Notes: generated by a model not told the origin, from the sequence alone. Positions 1-7,999 are shown, counted from the first letter of the stretch. The stretch is DNA of 32,969 bases from Candidatus Taylorbacteria bacterium RIFCSPLOWO2_01_FULL_45_15b (GCA_001822655.1 MHRX01000010.1:4200-37168), one strand, 5' to 3'. Numbers and translations: made by a program.

Positions 1-2
1 TT

Positions 3-335
3 GGGGCGTTGTATGATCTGTACACTACCGTACTGAAAAGCGTGGAACTCTGGGATGTCGCGGCCTCTGCGCATCTAGCTGTTGTCTGTGCTATGAGGAA
101 TACGTCGCCGGTCGTCATTTTTCAGAAGCTTTTTGCGAATGGCACATATATTGAGAGCGATGACTCGCTTCATGGGTGGCTTCTCGAAAAAGCAATCTCG
201 CGTCTCAATGCAGGGCAGGCCTCAAAAATACTGACGTGGCTGGAGGATGAATTTGGCGAAGGTTGGCGTGGGGGAGATGCATGTTTGCAGATTCGACGAG
301 TTATAAAAATTGCTTCCGCGCTTTTTAGAAAATAG
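3..335 (+). CDS. C-terminal part of an unknown protein (partial)
   Basis: The reading frame is open from the left edge of the window, so this is probably the 3' end of a longer gene. A TTG at 9 could act as a start but has no ribosome binding site. I do not recognise the family. The visible 108-110 residues are mixed alpha-helical in character and end in a basic tail (IASALFRK). No membrane segment, Cys cluster or catalytic motif stands out. An intrinsic terminator follows 19 nt after the stop, which supports a real gene end on this strand. The upstream sequence is needed to name it. Confidence 0.5.
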   Translation, partial: GALYDLYTTVLKSVELWDVAASAHLAVVCAMRNTSPVVIFQKLFANGTYIESDDSLHGWLLEKAISRLNAGQASKILTWLEDEFGEGWRGGDACLQIRRVIKIASALFRK

Positions 336-353
336 CACATATCATATCAAATC

Positions 354-379
354 CCGCAGACTGTTCTGCGGCTTTTTTT
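354..379 (+). terminator. Intrinsic terminator after the first gene
   Basis: Stem CCGCAG (354-359) pairs with CTGCGG (366-371) around a 6-nt loop ACTGTT and is followed by C and seven T (373-379). It ends the plus-strand gene at 335. Its T-tract overlaps the stop codon of the convergent priA-like gene. Confidence 0.85.
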
Positions 380-2261
380 ATAAAAGTGAATCAGGATCCA
401 CCTCTATATTTGCGTGTGGCGGCAATGACCGCAAAATTTTTGCAATCTCGTCTCTTGGCCAGCGTTTAGCATCAAGACGCAAAACCGCGTTCATCGAAAA
501 AGAGCCTTTTGGAGCTCTTATATATGAAGGGAATACATCCAACTCCTCTTCGGGGAGCATTTTCTTGAGATGCGCCATATCCTCGGCAATTCTCTCCTTC
601 GCTCCGGTAAAGACAATTTTAATTATTACTTTGAAAGGGGGAAAACCGACGAGTTTTCGTATTTCGATTTCGCTCCGTACAAATTCCGCCAAATTGCCGC
701 TCGTGGCGTATGCAAAGACGGGCTCGTCCGGTCGGCGGGTCTGAACAATAAAACGTTTTTCGGCAAGCGTCCTTAAATCAATAATCGTGCGCAATATCTT
801 TTCGTTCATTCGGAAATCTGGTATTGAAAAAAGAGAGTCAATTGTCGCAACGAGGATGTTTGAAATAGGGCGGTCAAGATACAAGAGCGCCATTTCTGTT
901 CCGATAAGAATTGAGCCCGGTGTTGTGTAAAAAGACTCGGCAAGCGCGAGCGCTCGCGCATGAGATGGCGCCTTGTCCTTATCCATGACAAATAAAGTAA
1001 CATGAGGAAATAGCTTTTTTATCTCCTCCTTCACGCGGTCAACGCCGATACCGAGCGCTATCAATTTCCAACTGCCGCAATGACTGCAGAGTTCGTCCGC
1101 AGAACGTTTCTCACCGCAACTTAGGCACAGAAAAAAGTTTTCTCGCACTCCAGAATGCAGAACGACCGATCTGCCACATGTCTTGCAAACGACAATGTTT
1201 CCGCAATCGCCGCAGACTGTAGTCGGTGAAAGGCCTTTCCGTGCGGCAAGAATAAAAAAGTTCTCATTTGATACCCTGTTTTCCTCCACAAGTTTTATAG
1301 CTTCCTCGGAAAAAACAGCGAACCGCTTCGGCGTTGACTTGTATGTGCGCATATCTGTCACTTCCGTAAACGCCCTGGTCAAAGAGCGCTGTTTTAAGGG
1401 TGCCAATTCGAAAGCCTCTCCGTTCATATGACGATTTGAGGTTTCTACGCGAAGTAAACTGTCCCCGAGAATCAACTTTGCGCCGATTTCCTTCGCATAC
1501 TGTTCGGCGACAAAGCGGACATCAACAACGGGACGACCGATAGTCTTATATGAACGAGAATTCTCTCGATCAACGACAATTGCGCCGATATCTTTGCGAG
1601 GCATGTGAAGAAAAGCGCCGGTCGCTATGATGAGAACGGGGTGATGTGTTGTAAGAGCTTTCTTATAGACTATCGAAGCCCCTTTGGCGGATGCGCCTCC
1701 GTGCAAAACAAATGTATATTCCTCAATCCCTTTCTCTAGAATCTTCGAGGCCTTATGAATATCCTGAACTGTCGGAAGACAGAAAAAAACCGAATTTCGC
1801 TTGGCAAATTCTTCCCTGATGAGGCTCTTGTAATGAGTATATCTGTCGTCGGTTGGGCCCTGTGTTACATATATATCATGTCGTGACCGTGCGGCATGGT
1901 CAGAATTTTTATCCGCAAGAGATACGGCATCGCTATCGGCAATTGTCGGCAAAAGCGTGCGAATGACCGGACCAAGAGGCGCGACGTAGTAAGCCGCTGT
2001 CCTCTCAACAGCCCGAAGGAATTCGCTCCTAAAATAGCCCTTCGCGGAAAGAGGTACAAGCTTTTTCATCTCATAGGGCAGTGACTTTATTTCGCCTTTG
2101 GTGGCAGATACGGGCCTAATGCGAGCCACGACTCCGAAGAGTTTCTTTTTGCGAAGGGGTATTTCGACCAGTGATCCTGTCGGAATATTATCAGAGCAAA
2201 AATAGGACAACTCGTCCTTTTGAGCACCCTTGGAAAAAGGAATAACATCAACTATGTACAT
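378..2261 (-). CDS. priA: PriA-like primosomal protein N' with degenerate ATPase motifs
   Basis: PriA is the superfamily 2 helicase that recognises stalled forks and reloads the replisome. The N-terminal part (MYIVDVIPF...) fits the PriA DNA-binding domain. Eight Cys at about residues 350, 353, 359, 362, 379, 382, 392 and 395 form the two CxxC-pair zinc sites typical of PriA. The C-terminal PDFRMNEK and QTRRPDEPV stretches match the ends of the helicase core. However, the Walker A region (about residues 132-142) reads VTQGPTDDRY instead of GxTGSGKTE. The DEEH box is VVDREN, and the GRAGR motif is missing between PDFR and QT. The family is usually about 700 aa or longer, against 627 here. I chose ATG 2261 because it matches the usual PriA N-terminus; an in-frame TTG lies 24 nt upstream. 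It is probably a structural or DNA-binding remnant without helicase activity. Confidence 0.8.
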   Translation of the reverse strand: MYIVDVIPFSKGAQKDELSYFCSDNIPTGSLVEIPLRKKKLFGVVARIRPVSATKGEIKSLPYEMKKLVPLSAKGYFRSEFLRAVERTAAYYVAPLGPVIRTLLPTIADSDAVSLADKNSDHAARSRHDIYVTQGPTDDRYTHYKSLIREEFAKRNSVFFCLPTVQDIHKASKILEKGIEEYTFVLHGGASAKGASIVYKKALTTHHPVLIIATGAFLHMPRKDIGAIVVDRENSRSYKTIGRPVVDVRFVAEQYAKEIGAKLILGDSLLRVETSNRHMNGEAFELAPLKQRSLTRAFTEVTDMRTYKSTPKRFAVFSEEAIKLVEENRVSNENFFILAARKGLSPTTVCGDCGNIVVCKTCGRSVVLHSGVRENFFLCLSCGEKRSADELCSHCGSWKLIALGIGVDRVKEEIKKLFPHVTLFVMDKDKAPSHARALALAESFYTTPGSILIGTEMALLYLDRPISNILVATIDSLFSIPDFRMNEKILRTIIDLRTLAEKRFIVQTRRPDEPVFAYATSGNLAEFVRSEIEIRKLVGFPPFKVIIKIVFTGAKERIAEDMAHLKKMLPEEELDVFPSYIRAPKGSFSMNAVLRLDAKRWPRDEIAKILRSLPPHANIEVDPDSLL

Positions 2262-2338
2262 AAGAGATAGTGCAATAGTATTCAATGCCGAGTATTGTGT
2301 CTACGCCCTGAAAATCTTTTTTTGACCGCTAGATGATG

Positions 2339-2344
2339 TATAAT
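2339..2344 (+). promoter_or_regulatory. Candidate -10 element for murA
   Basis: A perfect TATAAT lies 28 nt before the murA ATG. No good -35 sits 16-18 bp upstream; a TTGACC at 2322-2327 is only 11 bp away, which is too close. There is no SD before the ATG. Confidence 0.45.
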
Positions 2345-2372
2345 GACAACTTAAATAAAAAAAACACTCCTT

Positions 2373-3674
2373 ATGAATCCTCCTCACAAAGAATCATTTA
2401 TTATCCAAGGACTCGACGGTCAAAAAAAACTGGACGGTGAAATATCCATCGAGGGAGCAAAAAATGCAATCTTGCCTCTGATCGCGGCGGCAATCGCCGT
2501 GGAAGGGATATCATCCTTTACCAATGTTCCGGAAATAGAAGACGTCTCACGAATGGAGGAAATACTGGCGGCGCTTGGAGTTAAAGCGGTTCACCGAAAT
2601 AATGCAATGACCATCGACCCGTCGGGCTTTACCGGAACGAGATTGCCTCGAGACATCGCAAAGAGAATGCGCGCCTCGGTCTTTCTAACCGGACCAATTC
2701 TCGCAAAAAAGGGAAGAGTGGATTTTCCTCACCCCGGCGGTTGCGTCATTGGCGCGCGCCCAATTGATATTTTTGTGGACGGTTTTCAGAGAATGGGCGC
2801 GGCATTTACGGAAAACGATGAGTTCTACTCCTTCGCCGCAAAAGGCCGACTACGGGGCGCATCAATATTTCTAAAAATCCCAAGCGTTTCGGCAACGGAA
2901 ACATTCATGATTGCGGCAAGTCTTGCCGACGGCAGAACGACGATTAAAAATTCCGCAATGGAGCCGGAGATCGATGTTTTGGCGCGATACCTGCGCTCAT
3001 GCGGCGCTAATATTTTCGGCGAAGGGTCGCCGACGATTGTGATCGAGGGAGTCGAATCATTGCAATCGCCAAAGGAACCATTTAACAATATCCCCGACAG
3101 AATTGAGGCGGGCAGTTTTCTCATTCTGGGAGCGCTTGCGGCAAAAAATCTGACGCTAAAAAACGTGGAGCCGAAACATCTCGAAGCGGTCATCTTTGCT
3201 CTCCAAGACTCGGGCGTACCAATTAGTGTGGGCGACGATACTATTTCGATTTCCGACAATGAAACTCCGAACAATGAATTTAAAAGCTTTAATATCAAGA
3301 CGCATGAGTATCCCGGTTTCCCGACTGATCTTCAAGCTCCATCCGTGATTTTTTTGACACAGGCAACCGGCGAGAGCGTTATATTTGAAACGATTTTTGA
3401 GGGACGCTTAAATTTCACTGAAGACATCGTCCGCATGGGAGCAGATATCAAACTGTGGGATGCTCACCGCGCAACCGTCAGGGGTCCGACTCATCTGAAG
3501 GGCCGTGAGCTCGAGGGACCGGACATCCGTGCGGGACTTGCGTTCGTCATAGCGGGACTTATTGCAAAAGGGGAGTCAACAATCAGAAATGTATACTACA
3601 TTGATAGGGGATACGAAAAAATTGAAACAAGACTCTCGAAGCTCGGCGCATCGATACAGAGAGTGAGCGAATAA
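2373..3674 (+). CDS. murA: UDP-N-acetylglucosamine 1-carboxyvinyltransferase
   Basis: MurA transfers enolpyruvate from PEP to UDP-GlcNAc in the cytoplasm, the first committed step of peptidoglycan synthesis. At 433 aa it is close to the family's usual length (about 420). The substrate-binding Lys-Asn pair is K30-N31 (GAKNA). The active-site loop PGGCVIGARP carries the catalytic Cys at residue 124, so the enzyme belongs to the fosfomycin-sensitive Cys type rather than the Cys-to-Asp variants. RIEAG and GFPTDLQAP are the other family signatures, the latter holding the catalytic Asp. The ATG has no SD; a TATAAT lies upstream. It appears monocistronic, with a convergent orphan gene downstream. 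Confidence 0.96.
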   Translation: MNPPHKESFIIQGLDGQKKLDGEISIEGAKNAILPLIAAAIAVEGISSFTNVPEIEDVSRMEEILAALGVKAVHRNNAMTIDPSGFTGTRLPRDIAKRMRASVFLTGPILAKKGRVDFPHPGGCVIGARPIDIFVDGFQRMGAAFTENDEFYSFAAKGRLRGASIFLKIPSVSATETFMIAASLADGRTTIKNSAMEPEIDVLARYLRSCGANIFGEGSPTIVIEGVESLQSPKEPFNNIPDRIEAGSFLILGALAAKNLTLKNVEPKHLEAVIFALQDSGVPISVGDDTISISDNETPNNEFKSFNIKTHEYPGFPTDLQAPSVIFLTQATGESVIFETIFEGRLNFTEDIVRMGADIKLWDAHRATVRGPTHLKGRELEGPDIRAGLAFVIAGLIAKGESTIRNVYYIDRGYEKIETRLSKLGASIQRVSE

Positions 3675-3684
3675 TTCGATTATC

Positions 3685-3705
3685 AAAAAACGGCCTGATG
3701 CCGTT
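3685..3705 (-). terminator. Intrinsic terminator for the 149-aa gene
   Basis: Read on the minus strand, AACGGC (3705-3700), loop ATCAG, GCCGTT (3694-3689) is followed by T residues (the A-run at 3685-3690). It lies about 50 nt beyond the stop of the 149-aa gene. Confidence 0.75.
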
Positions 3706-3755
3706 ATGTGAGGAATATCGATTGCGGGTGGGGAATAACTGCGGACCATTGTCGG

Positions 3756-4205
3756 CTAGTCTCGAGATACATTGTAATAATCTTTCGAATATTTTTTTTC
3801 GAAAATTTTCTCTGCACACCGCAGGAATCGTCCCAGAAACTCCGGGTCGGAAATCTGAACATCGTTCATGTACAGACTCATGCCTTTCACAGCAGGACCA
3901 TTAGGCTCCAACCTCTCAATCGCCTGAATTACTCCGACCGTCGCCGCTTGGCAACCCGTCTCTTTCATCATGGCAAGTACAGTCAGTCGCCTTGATTCAT
4001 GTAACATCACCGTTAACGAAAAGACAATATCACCGACACGCGCAAGTGCAGTGGCTTGCCCAATCGACCAGTCCAGATTTAGAAGACCATTGAGCATAAC
4101 CCGGGCAACGGCATGGAACCTCTGAACTACCTCGGCATTGTTTTTGTTCCACTCCCACGCAAACACAGAAAGGCGATTGAAAAGATCTCTTTCGCTGGCA
4201 TTCAT
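3756..4205 (-). CDS. Orphan 149-aa protein of unknown function
   Basis: I do not recognise a family. The protein is soluble and probably all-helical, with one fairly hydrophobic stretch (about residues 57-70, VGDIVFSLTVML) but no clear membrane helix or signal peptide. It is supported as a real gene by its surroundings. An AAAGGA SD (4214-4219) lies 8 nt before the ATG. A TTGACA/TACTGT promoter with a 17-bp spacer is upstream, and an intrinsic terminator follows. It stands alone between murA and mreB and is one of several small genes in this window with the same promoter, SD and terminator layout. Confidence 0.75.
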   Translation of the reverse strand: MNASERDLFNRLSVFAWEWNKNNAEVVQRFHAVARVMLNGLLNLDWSIGQATALARVGDIVFSLTVMLHESRRLTVLAMMKETGCQAATVGVIQAIERLEPNGPAVKGMSLYMNDVQISDPEFLGRFLRCAEKIFEKKYSKDYYNVSRD

Positions 4206-4228
4206 TTATAATTTCCTTTCCACGGGCA

Positions 4229-4257
4229 ACAGTATCACTATGCGACAGGGCTGTCAA
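4229..4257 (-). promoter_or_regulatory. Promoter of the 149-aa gene (TTGACA-17-TACTGT)
   Basis: On the minus strand a perfect -35 TTGACA (4257-4252) is separated by exactly 17 bp from TACTGT (4234-4229). The start codon follows 23 nt later. The -10 fits the TANNGT pattern shared by other orphan genes in the window. Confidence 0.65.
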
Positions 4258-4297
4258 GTATCCCCGACAAGAAGAAACAACTACAATTCATTTAATT

Positions 4298-5311
4298 ATG
4301 TCTATCTGGACAAGAAAGTTGGGAATCGATCTCGGCACAGCAAACACGCTCGTTTTTTTGCCGGGAAAGGGAATTGTGCTAAATGAGCCGTCAGTTGTAG
4401 CAGTATCGCAACAAGACAATAAAATCCTCGCGGTCGGCCTTGAGGCAAAAAACATGATCGGCAAAACTCCTGAAAATATAATCGCCTACCGACCAATGAA
4501 AGATGGCGTCATAGCGGACTATCGCGTTACCGAAGCCATGCTCCGCTATTACATGACGAAGGCTCTCGGACGATTCAACATATGGCGACCTGAAGTCATG
4601 GTTTCTGTTCCCGCCGGCGTTACTTCAACCGAGCGACGCGCCGTCATAGAAGCGGCAATAAAAGCCGGAGCTAAAAACGCGTATGTGGTGAAGGAACCGA
4701 TTCTCGCGGCCATCGGAGCGGGGATTCCGATTCACGAAGCGAGGGGACATATGATCGTGGACATCGGCGGAGGGACGACGGACGTTGCTGTGATCTCACT
4801 CGGGGGCATCGTCGCTTCCACTTCAGTTAAATGCGCGGGAAACAGAATCGACGCCGCCATCGCGGACTACATTAAAAAAACTTTCAATCTCGCAATTGGA
4901 GACAAAATGGCGGAGGATATAAAAATCCAGGTGGGATCCGCCGTTCCGCTCGAAGAAGAACTTTCGATGATCATAAAAGGAAGAGATTTTATTACGGGAC
5001 TTCCACGTACAGCGGAAGTGCGGACAAACGAGATAGTGAAATCCATAGCAAAAGAACTTCGAGAAATGATAAAAGCGATTAAAGATGTTCTCCAAGAAAC
5101 ACTTCCTGAACTTTCGGCGGATATTATAGACAATGGCATCATTATGACGGGTGGTTCCTCTCTACTTCGTAATTTTCCCGAACTTGTCTACCGAAGGACC
5201 GGAGTAAAAGCCGTGCTGGCGAAAGAGCCGCTTTACTGTGTCGCGCGAGGAACAGGCATCGCACTCGAACATTTGGATACTTACAAAAAAACTGTTATAG
5301 CGAAGAGATAG
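4298..5311 (+). CDS. mreB: Rod shape-determining protein MreB (first copy)
   Basis: MreB is a membrane-associated actin homologue that organises elongation-phase wall synthesis. At 337 aa the protein has the usual length. Actin-fold nucleotide motifs are present: phosphate 1 GIDLGTANT near the N-terminus, phosphate 2 DIGGGTTDVAV, and the adenosine motif GIIMTGGSSLLRN near the C-terminus. This copy is not next to mreC; a second mreB (11710) heads the mreBCD-mrdA cluster. The first copy could be a specialised paralogue. The start has no SD. A TACAAT (4282-4287) ends 10 nt before the ATG and may give a nearly leaderless mRNA. Confidence 0.94.
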   Translation: MSIWTRKLGIDLGTANTLVFLPGKGIVLNEPSVVAVSQQDNKILAVGLEAKNMIGKTPENIIAYRPMKDGVIADYRVTEAMLRYYMTKALGRFNIWRPEVMVSVPAGVTSTERRAVIEAAIKAGAKNAYVVKEPILAAIGAGIPIHEARGHMIVDIGGGTTDVAVISLGGIVASTSVKCAGNRIDAAIADYIKKTFNLAIGDKMAEDIKIQVGSAVPLEEELSMIIKGRDFITGLPRTAEVRTNEIVKSIAKELREMIKAIKDVLQETLPELSADIIDNGIIMTGGSSLLRNFPELVYRRTGVKAVLAKEPLYCVARGTGIALEHLDTYKKTVIAKR

Positions 5312-5379
5312 ATGGGCGCGGCTCACAGCTAGAAGTTATTTGTTACTGGTTGAAATAGCATCAGATAAGATGGGCGCGG
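5311..5379 (+). repeat. Direct repeat pair downstream of mreB
   Basis: GATGGGCGCGG occurs at 5311-5321 and again at 5369-5379. Each copy is preceded by AGATA(A) and followed within a few bases by TCA. The first copy begins in the TAG stop codon of mreB. Function unknown. Confidence 0.6.
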
Positions 5380-5444
5380 GGTCATGAGCGATAGGTGTGA
5401 AAGGAAACAGATAAAGCATCGATTTCTAGCGGTCTTTTAAAAAA

Positions 5445-5644
5445 ACTTTACATGGCGTAATAACTATGCCAAGCTGTAAAAAGTCCGAGGATTTGTCCCT
5501 CTGGATTTGCTTGCTTACCAAATCCTGACGGGTAAGCAAGCATAAAAATCACGGTTCAGGTCGAGCAGGATATCTGCCTAATCCTGCCGGTATAATGTGG
5601 CAGTATGCTTGCCATAGCCCGGGAAGAGCGATCTTCCCGGGCTA
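5445..5644. other. Structured gene-free region with several stem-loops
   Basis: The stretch 5312-5938 holds no convincing gene. Within it, TTTACA near 5446 pairs with TGTAAA near 5476. A 12-bp stem pairs 5508-5519 with 5531-5542 around an 11-nt loop. GGATTT (5503-5508) and AAATCC (5520-5525) could form an alternative, mutually exclusive pairing. GCAGGAT/ATCCTGC follows near 5565-5587, then TATAAT at 5591-5596. Last comes a 13-bp stem with a GCGA tetraloop (GNRA class) at 5615-5644. It may be a non-coding RNA or a leader element. I could not match it to RNase P RNA, SRP RNA, tmRNA or 6S RNA. Confidence 0.4.
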
Positions 5645-5706
5645 ATTCTTTAAATTCAACTTGATTGTTTTTTTCCACCGAATAATTTTCACCCAATAAT
5701 CCCGAT

Positions 5707-5734
5707 AAAAGTGTACGATATATCGTACACTTTT
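5707..5734. repeat. 28-bp perfect palindrome (core TACGATATATCGTA)
   Basis: Bases 5707-5720 are exactly complementary to 5734-5721 with no spacer. The 14-bp core TACGATATATCGTA recurs in a second 28-bp palindrome at 25143-25170. The size and symmetry suggest an operator for a dimeric regulator. It lies 232 bp upstream of the 193-aa orphan gene. Confidence 0.8.
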
Positions 5735-5894
5735 CGTGTATGGCTCATTTCCACTGTGAATGTTTCATTTCCTTGTCTATGAATTCTTCGCTAATAATCC
5801 TTCGCAAAGATTCCTTCGCAAAAAAGACTTCGTCCCATATTTTTTTTCGTAGTGCATGTTTTTTATATTAGCCGTGTAACAAAAAGAAAAAAAC

Positions 5895-5922
5895 TTGAAA
5901 TATGTCTCGTATTTGGTAGTGT
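5895..5922 (+). promoter_or_regulatory. Candidate promoter of the 193-aa gene (TTGAAA-16-TAGTGT)
   Basis: TTGAAA (5895-5900) and TAGTGT (5917-5922) are 16 bp apart. The -10 matches the TANNGT pattern. The predicted transcription start would fall at or inside the SD (GAGGAG, 5928-5933), so either the leader is extremely short or another promoter is used. Confidence 0.35.
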
Positions 5923-5938
5923 GAATCGAGGAGCTCTT

Positions 5939-6520
5939 ATGAAAAAAATTGATATTCCGTGGACGCTTTTTAACCGTAAAGTCGATCATTCGTCAACTGA
6001 ACAGATGGCTGAAAAGGGGCGCAATATATGTATCGGGAAATTTGCCGCCGAAAGCTCATATTGGCTTCATGTTGCAACATATCGAGGGAGGGCCGACACG
6101 TTGGGACTGTTTATAGACAAAGGTTCTGCGATCGCTGACGAAACAGAGAAATGCTTGCTACATTTTCGCGCGACAATTGATGTATATCTTCACGGATGCT
6201 CATGGTGCCGCGGGAGAGGCTACCCCATAATTGACTCGATCACATTCCAAACGCCATTTCTCAACACCTCGCCAGTGTCCGGCTTTTCTTTGGATGCACC
6301 ATATTCGAAATACTTTCTGTTACTCCTACGGGAGGCTACGGAATTGGTCGAGAGAGCCGAAATACTCACTTACGAAGCAGATGTTTATCCTTTAGAGGAT
6401 TACTCTGCCGAGCCGAAAGAGCGACGCCTGCGAATTAAAGATCTTAATCAAAACAAATTTGGTTTTGAGGCCGTTCAATCATATTTGTTGAGTACGCCTA
6501 CAGGGGCAGCACTACCCTAA
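5939..6520 (+). CDS. Orphan 193-aa protein with a CxxC motif
   Basis: No family is recognised. ATG 5939 is preferred over an in-frame ATG at 5852 because a strong SD (GAGGAG, 5928-5933) lies 5 nt before it. The soluble protein contains HGCSWCRGRGYP around residue 83, a CxxC pair that could bind a metal or be redox-active. Its N-terminal half is rich in aromatic and beta-type residues (SSYWLHVATYRG). The TAA stop overlaps the first base pairs of an intrinsic terminator, so the gene is monocistronic. It follows 630 bp of gene-free structured DNA. Confidence 0.7.
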   Translation: MKKIDIPWTLFNRKVDHSSTEQMAEKGRNICIGKFAAESSYWLHVATYRGRADTLGLFIDKGSAIADETEKCLLHFRATIDVYLHGCSWCRGRGYPIIDSITFQTPFLNTSPVSGFSLDAPYSKYFLLLLREATELVERAEILTYEADVYPLEDYSAEPKERRLRIKDLNQNKFGFEAVQSYLLSTPTGAALP

Positions 6521-6539
6521 GCGCATCTTGCGCTTTTTT
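6519..6539 (+). terminator. Intrinsic terminator of the 193-aa gene
   Basis: AAGCGC (6519-6524), loop ATCTT, GCGCTT (6530-6535), then T to 6539. The stem begins inside the stop codon. Confidence 0.88.
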
Positions 6540-6570
6540 ATTTATAAAACACCAAAGCCCGAATTACTGT

Positions 6571-6576
6571 TATACT
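6571..6576 (+). promoter_or_regulatory. -10 element predicting a leaderless holB-like mRNA
   Basis: TATACT ends 6 nt before the ATG at 6583, so transcription would start at the A of the start codon. No SD and no clear -35 are present. Confidence 0.5.
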
Positions 6577-6582
6577 TTTTTT

Positions 6583-7224
6583 ATGAAAAATGACTTCGTT
6601 GTCCATCATGCATATTGCATAGAATCCAATCCCGAAGCAGGAAAAAACTATGCTCGCGACCATATCGCGAAGACCCACGGAGAGTCGTTTCTAAAAACAA
6701 GCCTGGTCGAACTCATCTACGAAACTCTCACGATCGACGGCGCGCGAAAACTAATTGCACTCCAGTCGAGAACACCGCTGTATGAAAAACAATTCTTTAT
6801 TACTCTAGCTTCCTCGCTTACTCGTGAGACGGAACATGCGCTTCTCAAAATGTTTGAGGACCCAACACCTAACACGCATCATTATTTAATAACACCCCGC
6901 ATTGGAGCACTGCTCCCGACGCTTCAGTCGCGACTGCACATTCTCGATATGGATCGCGATGAAAAAATTGTTTTTAAAAGCGCTGAAGCGGAGCAGTTTG
7001 CCCAATCAAATATTGGTGAACGGCTTGCTTTTACCAAAAAAATGGCAGACGCAATGGAAAAGAGCCAAATTCTAAGATTTCTCGACGAGCTCGAGGTACT
7101 TCTGTACACGAAAGGACTTTCAGACAAGCGCGCGCTCCAAAAAATAATGGACGCAAAAAAAATACTGCACTCCCGAGGTGCGAGCGTAAAAATGACTCTT
7201 GACGAAATTGCGCTTAGCGTATAA
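6583..7224 (+). CDS. holB: DNA polymerase III delta'-like subunit (reduced)
   Basis: The delta' subunit is the stator of the clamp loader that opens and loads the beta clamp. The diagnostic part is EHALLKMFEDPTPNTHHYLITP followed by LLPTLQSR (quoted in pieces of one region, about residues 85-118). This matches the family's conserved LLKxLEEP...TIxSR block (sensor 1 and SRC region). The protein is only 213 aa against about 300 or more in most bacteria. It lacks the N-terminal Walker A region and the Zn-binding Cys cluster, and its C-terminal collar domain is short. An HDA-like or DnaX-like ATPase fragment is the alternative. Start: ATG 6583 with TATACT 6 nt before it. frr follows after 54 nt. 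Confidence 0.75.
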   Translation: MKNDFVVHHAYCIESNPEAGKNYARDHIAKTHGESFLKTSLVELIYETLTIDGARKLIALQSRTPLYEKQFFITLASSLTRETEHALLKMFEDPTPNTHHYLITPRIGALLPTLQSRLHILDMDRDEKIVFKSAEAEQFAQSNIGERLAFTKKMADAMEKSQILRFLDELEVLLYTKGLSDKRALQKIMDAKKILHSRGASVKMTLDEIALSV

Positions 7225-7239
7225 AGGGAGTAGCGCGAA

Positions 7240-7268
7240 TTGCGAGAAATCCCAGAAACCGATAGTAT
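7240..7268 (+). promoter_or_regulatory. Candidate frr promoter (TTGCGA-17-TAGTAT)
   Basis: TTGCGA (7240-7245) and TAGTAT (7263-7268) have a 17-bp spacer. The -10 ends 10 nt before the frr ATG, predicting a leader of only a few bases. No SD. Confidence 0.45.
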
Positions 7269-7278
7269 GGCATAACTG

Positions 7279-7827
7279 ATGTATAACTTTACAGAGACAA
7301 AAAAGCGTTTTTCGGGAATCGAAGAATGGTTAGGAAAAGAATACCTCGGACTAAGGTCCGGGCAGGCAACACCCTCCATTCTCGACGGCGTTATGATCGA
7401 ATCATACGGATCAAAACAGCCATTAAAACATGTTGCGGCAATTTCCATTGAGGATGCGAAGACATTGCGCATTGCACCGTGGGATGCGAGCCAAATTAAG
7501 GATATCGAGAAGGCGATTCTTGTATCAAATCTCGGTCTTTCGGCGCGACCGGATGATACGGGCGTTCGGGTTTCATTCCCCGAACTCACCGCGGAACGAC
7601 GGACTTCCATTATTAAGGTTGCCAAGGAAAAACTTGAGGAAGCAAAAATTTCCGTCCGCAAAGAGCGCGAGAAAACATTGAAAGACATCGATGCGAAAGA
7701 AAAAGAGGGAACAATTACAGAGGACGAGGTAAAAAGACTCAAAGCCGAGCTTCAAAAAATGGTGGATGCAGTCAATGCAAAGCTTGAGGAAAGCCGCGCG
7801 AGAAAGGAGAAGGAAATAGCGGGATAG
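7279..7827 (+). CDS. frr: Ribosome recycling factor
   Basis: Frr splits post-termination ribosomes together with EF-G. The 182-aa length matches the family (about 185). Signature stretches are LRSGQATPSILDG near residue 25, SIEDAKTLRIAPWDASQIKDIEKAI in the middle (the conserved PWD..I..IEKAI block), and a long C-terminal helical region EDEVKRLKAELQKMVD. The coiled, charged second half fits the three-helix bundle of domain I. Its TAG stop is the first word of a long repeat array that fills the gap to rseP. Confidence 0.96.
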   Translation: MYNFTETKKRFSGIEEWLGKEYLGLRSGQATPSILDGVMIESYGSKQPLKHVAAISIEDAKTLRIAPWDASQIKDIEKAILVSNLGLSARPDDTGVRVSFPELTAERRTSIIKVAKEKLEEAKISVRKEREKTLKDIDAKEKEGTITEDEVKRLKAELQKMVDAVNAKLEESRARKEKEIAG

Positions 7828-7993
7828 TATTTGGTATATGGTATGTAGTATTTAGTATAGAGTATAAAAATCGCTCAACACACTAGAGAAAATTTCTCTC
7901 GCAGAAATATAAAAATTTATTTCGATCGTCATTTTCAAATACTAAATACTAATTCCCCATACTACATACAACATACTAAATACTATATACTAA
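7825..7993. repeat. Inverted arrays of TAGTAT-type repeats between frr and rseP
   Basis: The left arm (7825-7865) consists of degenerate TAGTAT/TTAGTAT/GGTATG words on the plus strand and starts at the frr stop codon. The right arm (7938-7993) carries the complementary words ATACTAAATACT, CATACTACATAC and TACTATATACTA, and ends 6 nt before the rseP start. The arms can form a long imperfect hairpin. A short palindrome, AGAGAAA-A-TTTCTCT, lies in the middle. The right arm also supplies TATACT (7986-7991), ending 8 nt before rseP. Confidence 0.75.
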
Positions 7994-7999
7994 TCCTCT

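Noticed and set aside
2322..2344. TTGACC and TATAAT before murA considered as a full sigma70-type promoter.
   Set aside because: The spacer is 11 bp, far below the usual 16-18 bp, so only the -10 is reported.
6924..7742. 272-codon minus-strand frame opposite holB-like and frr.
   Set aside because: It spans two well-supported genes and is very rich in Ser, as expected for an antisense shadow frame.
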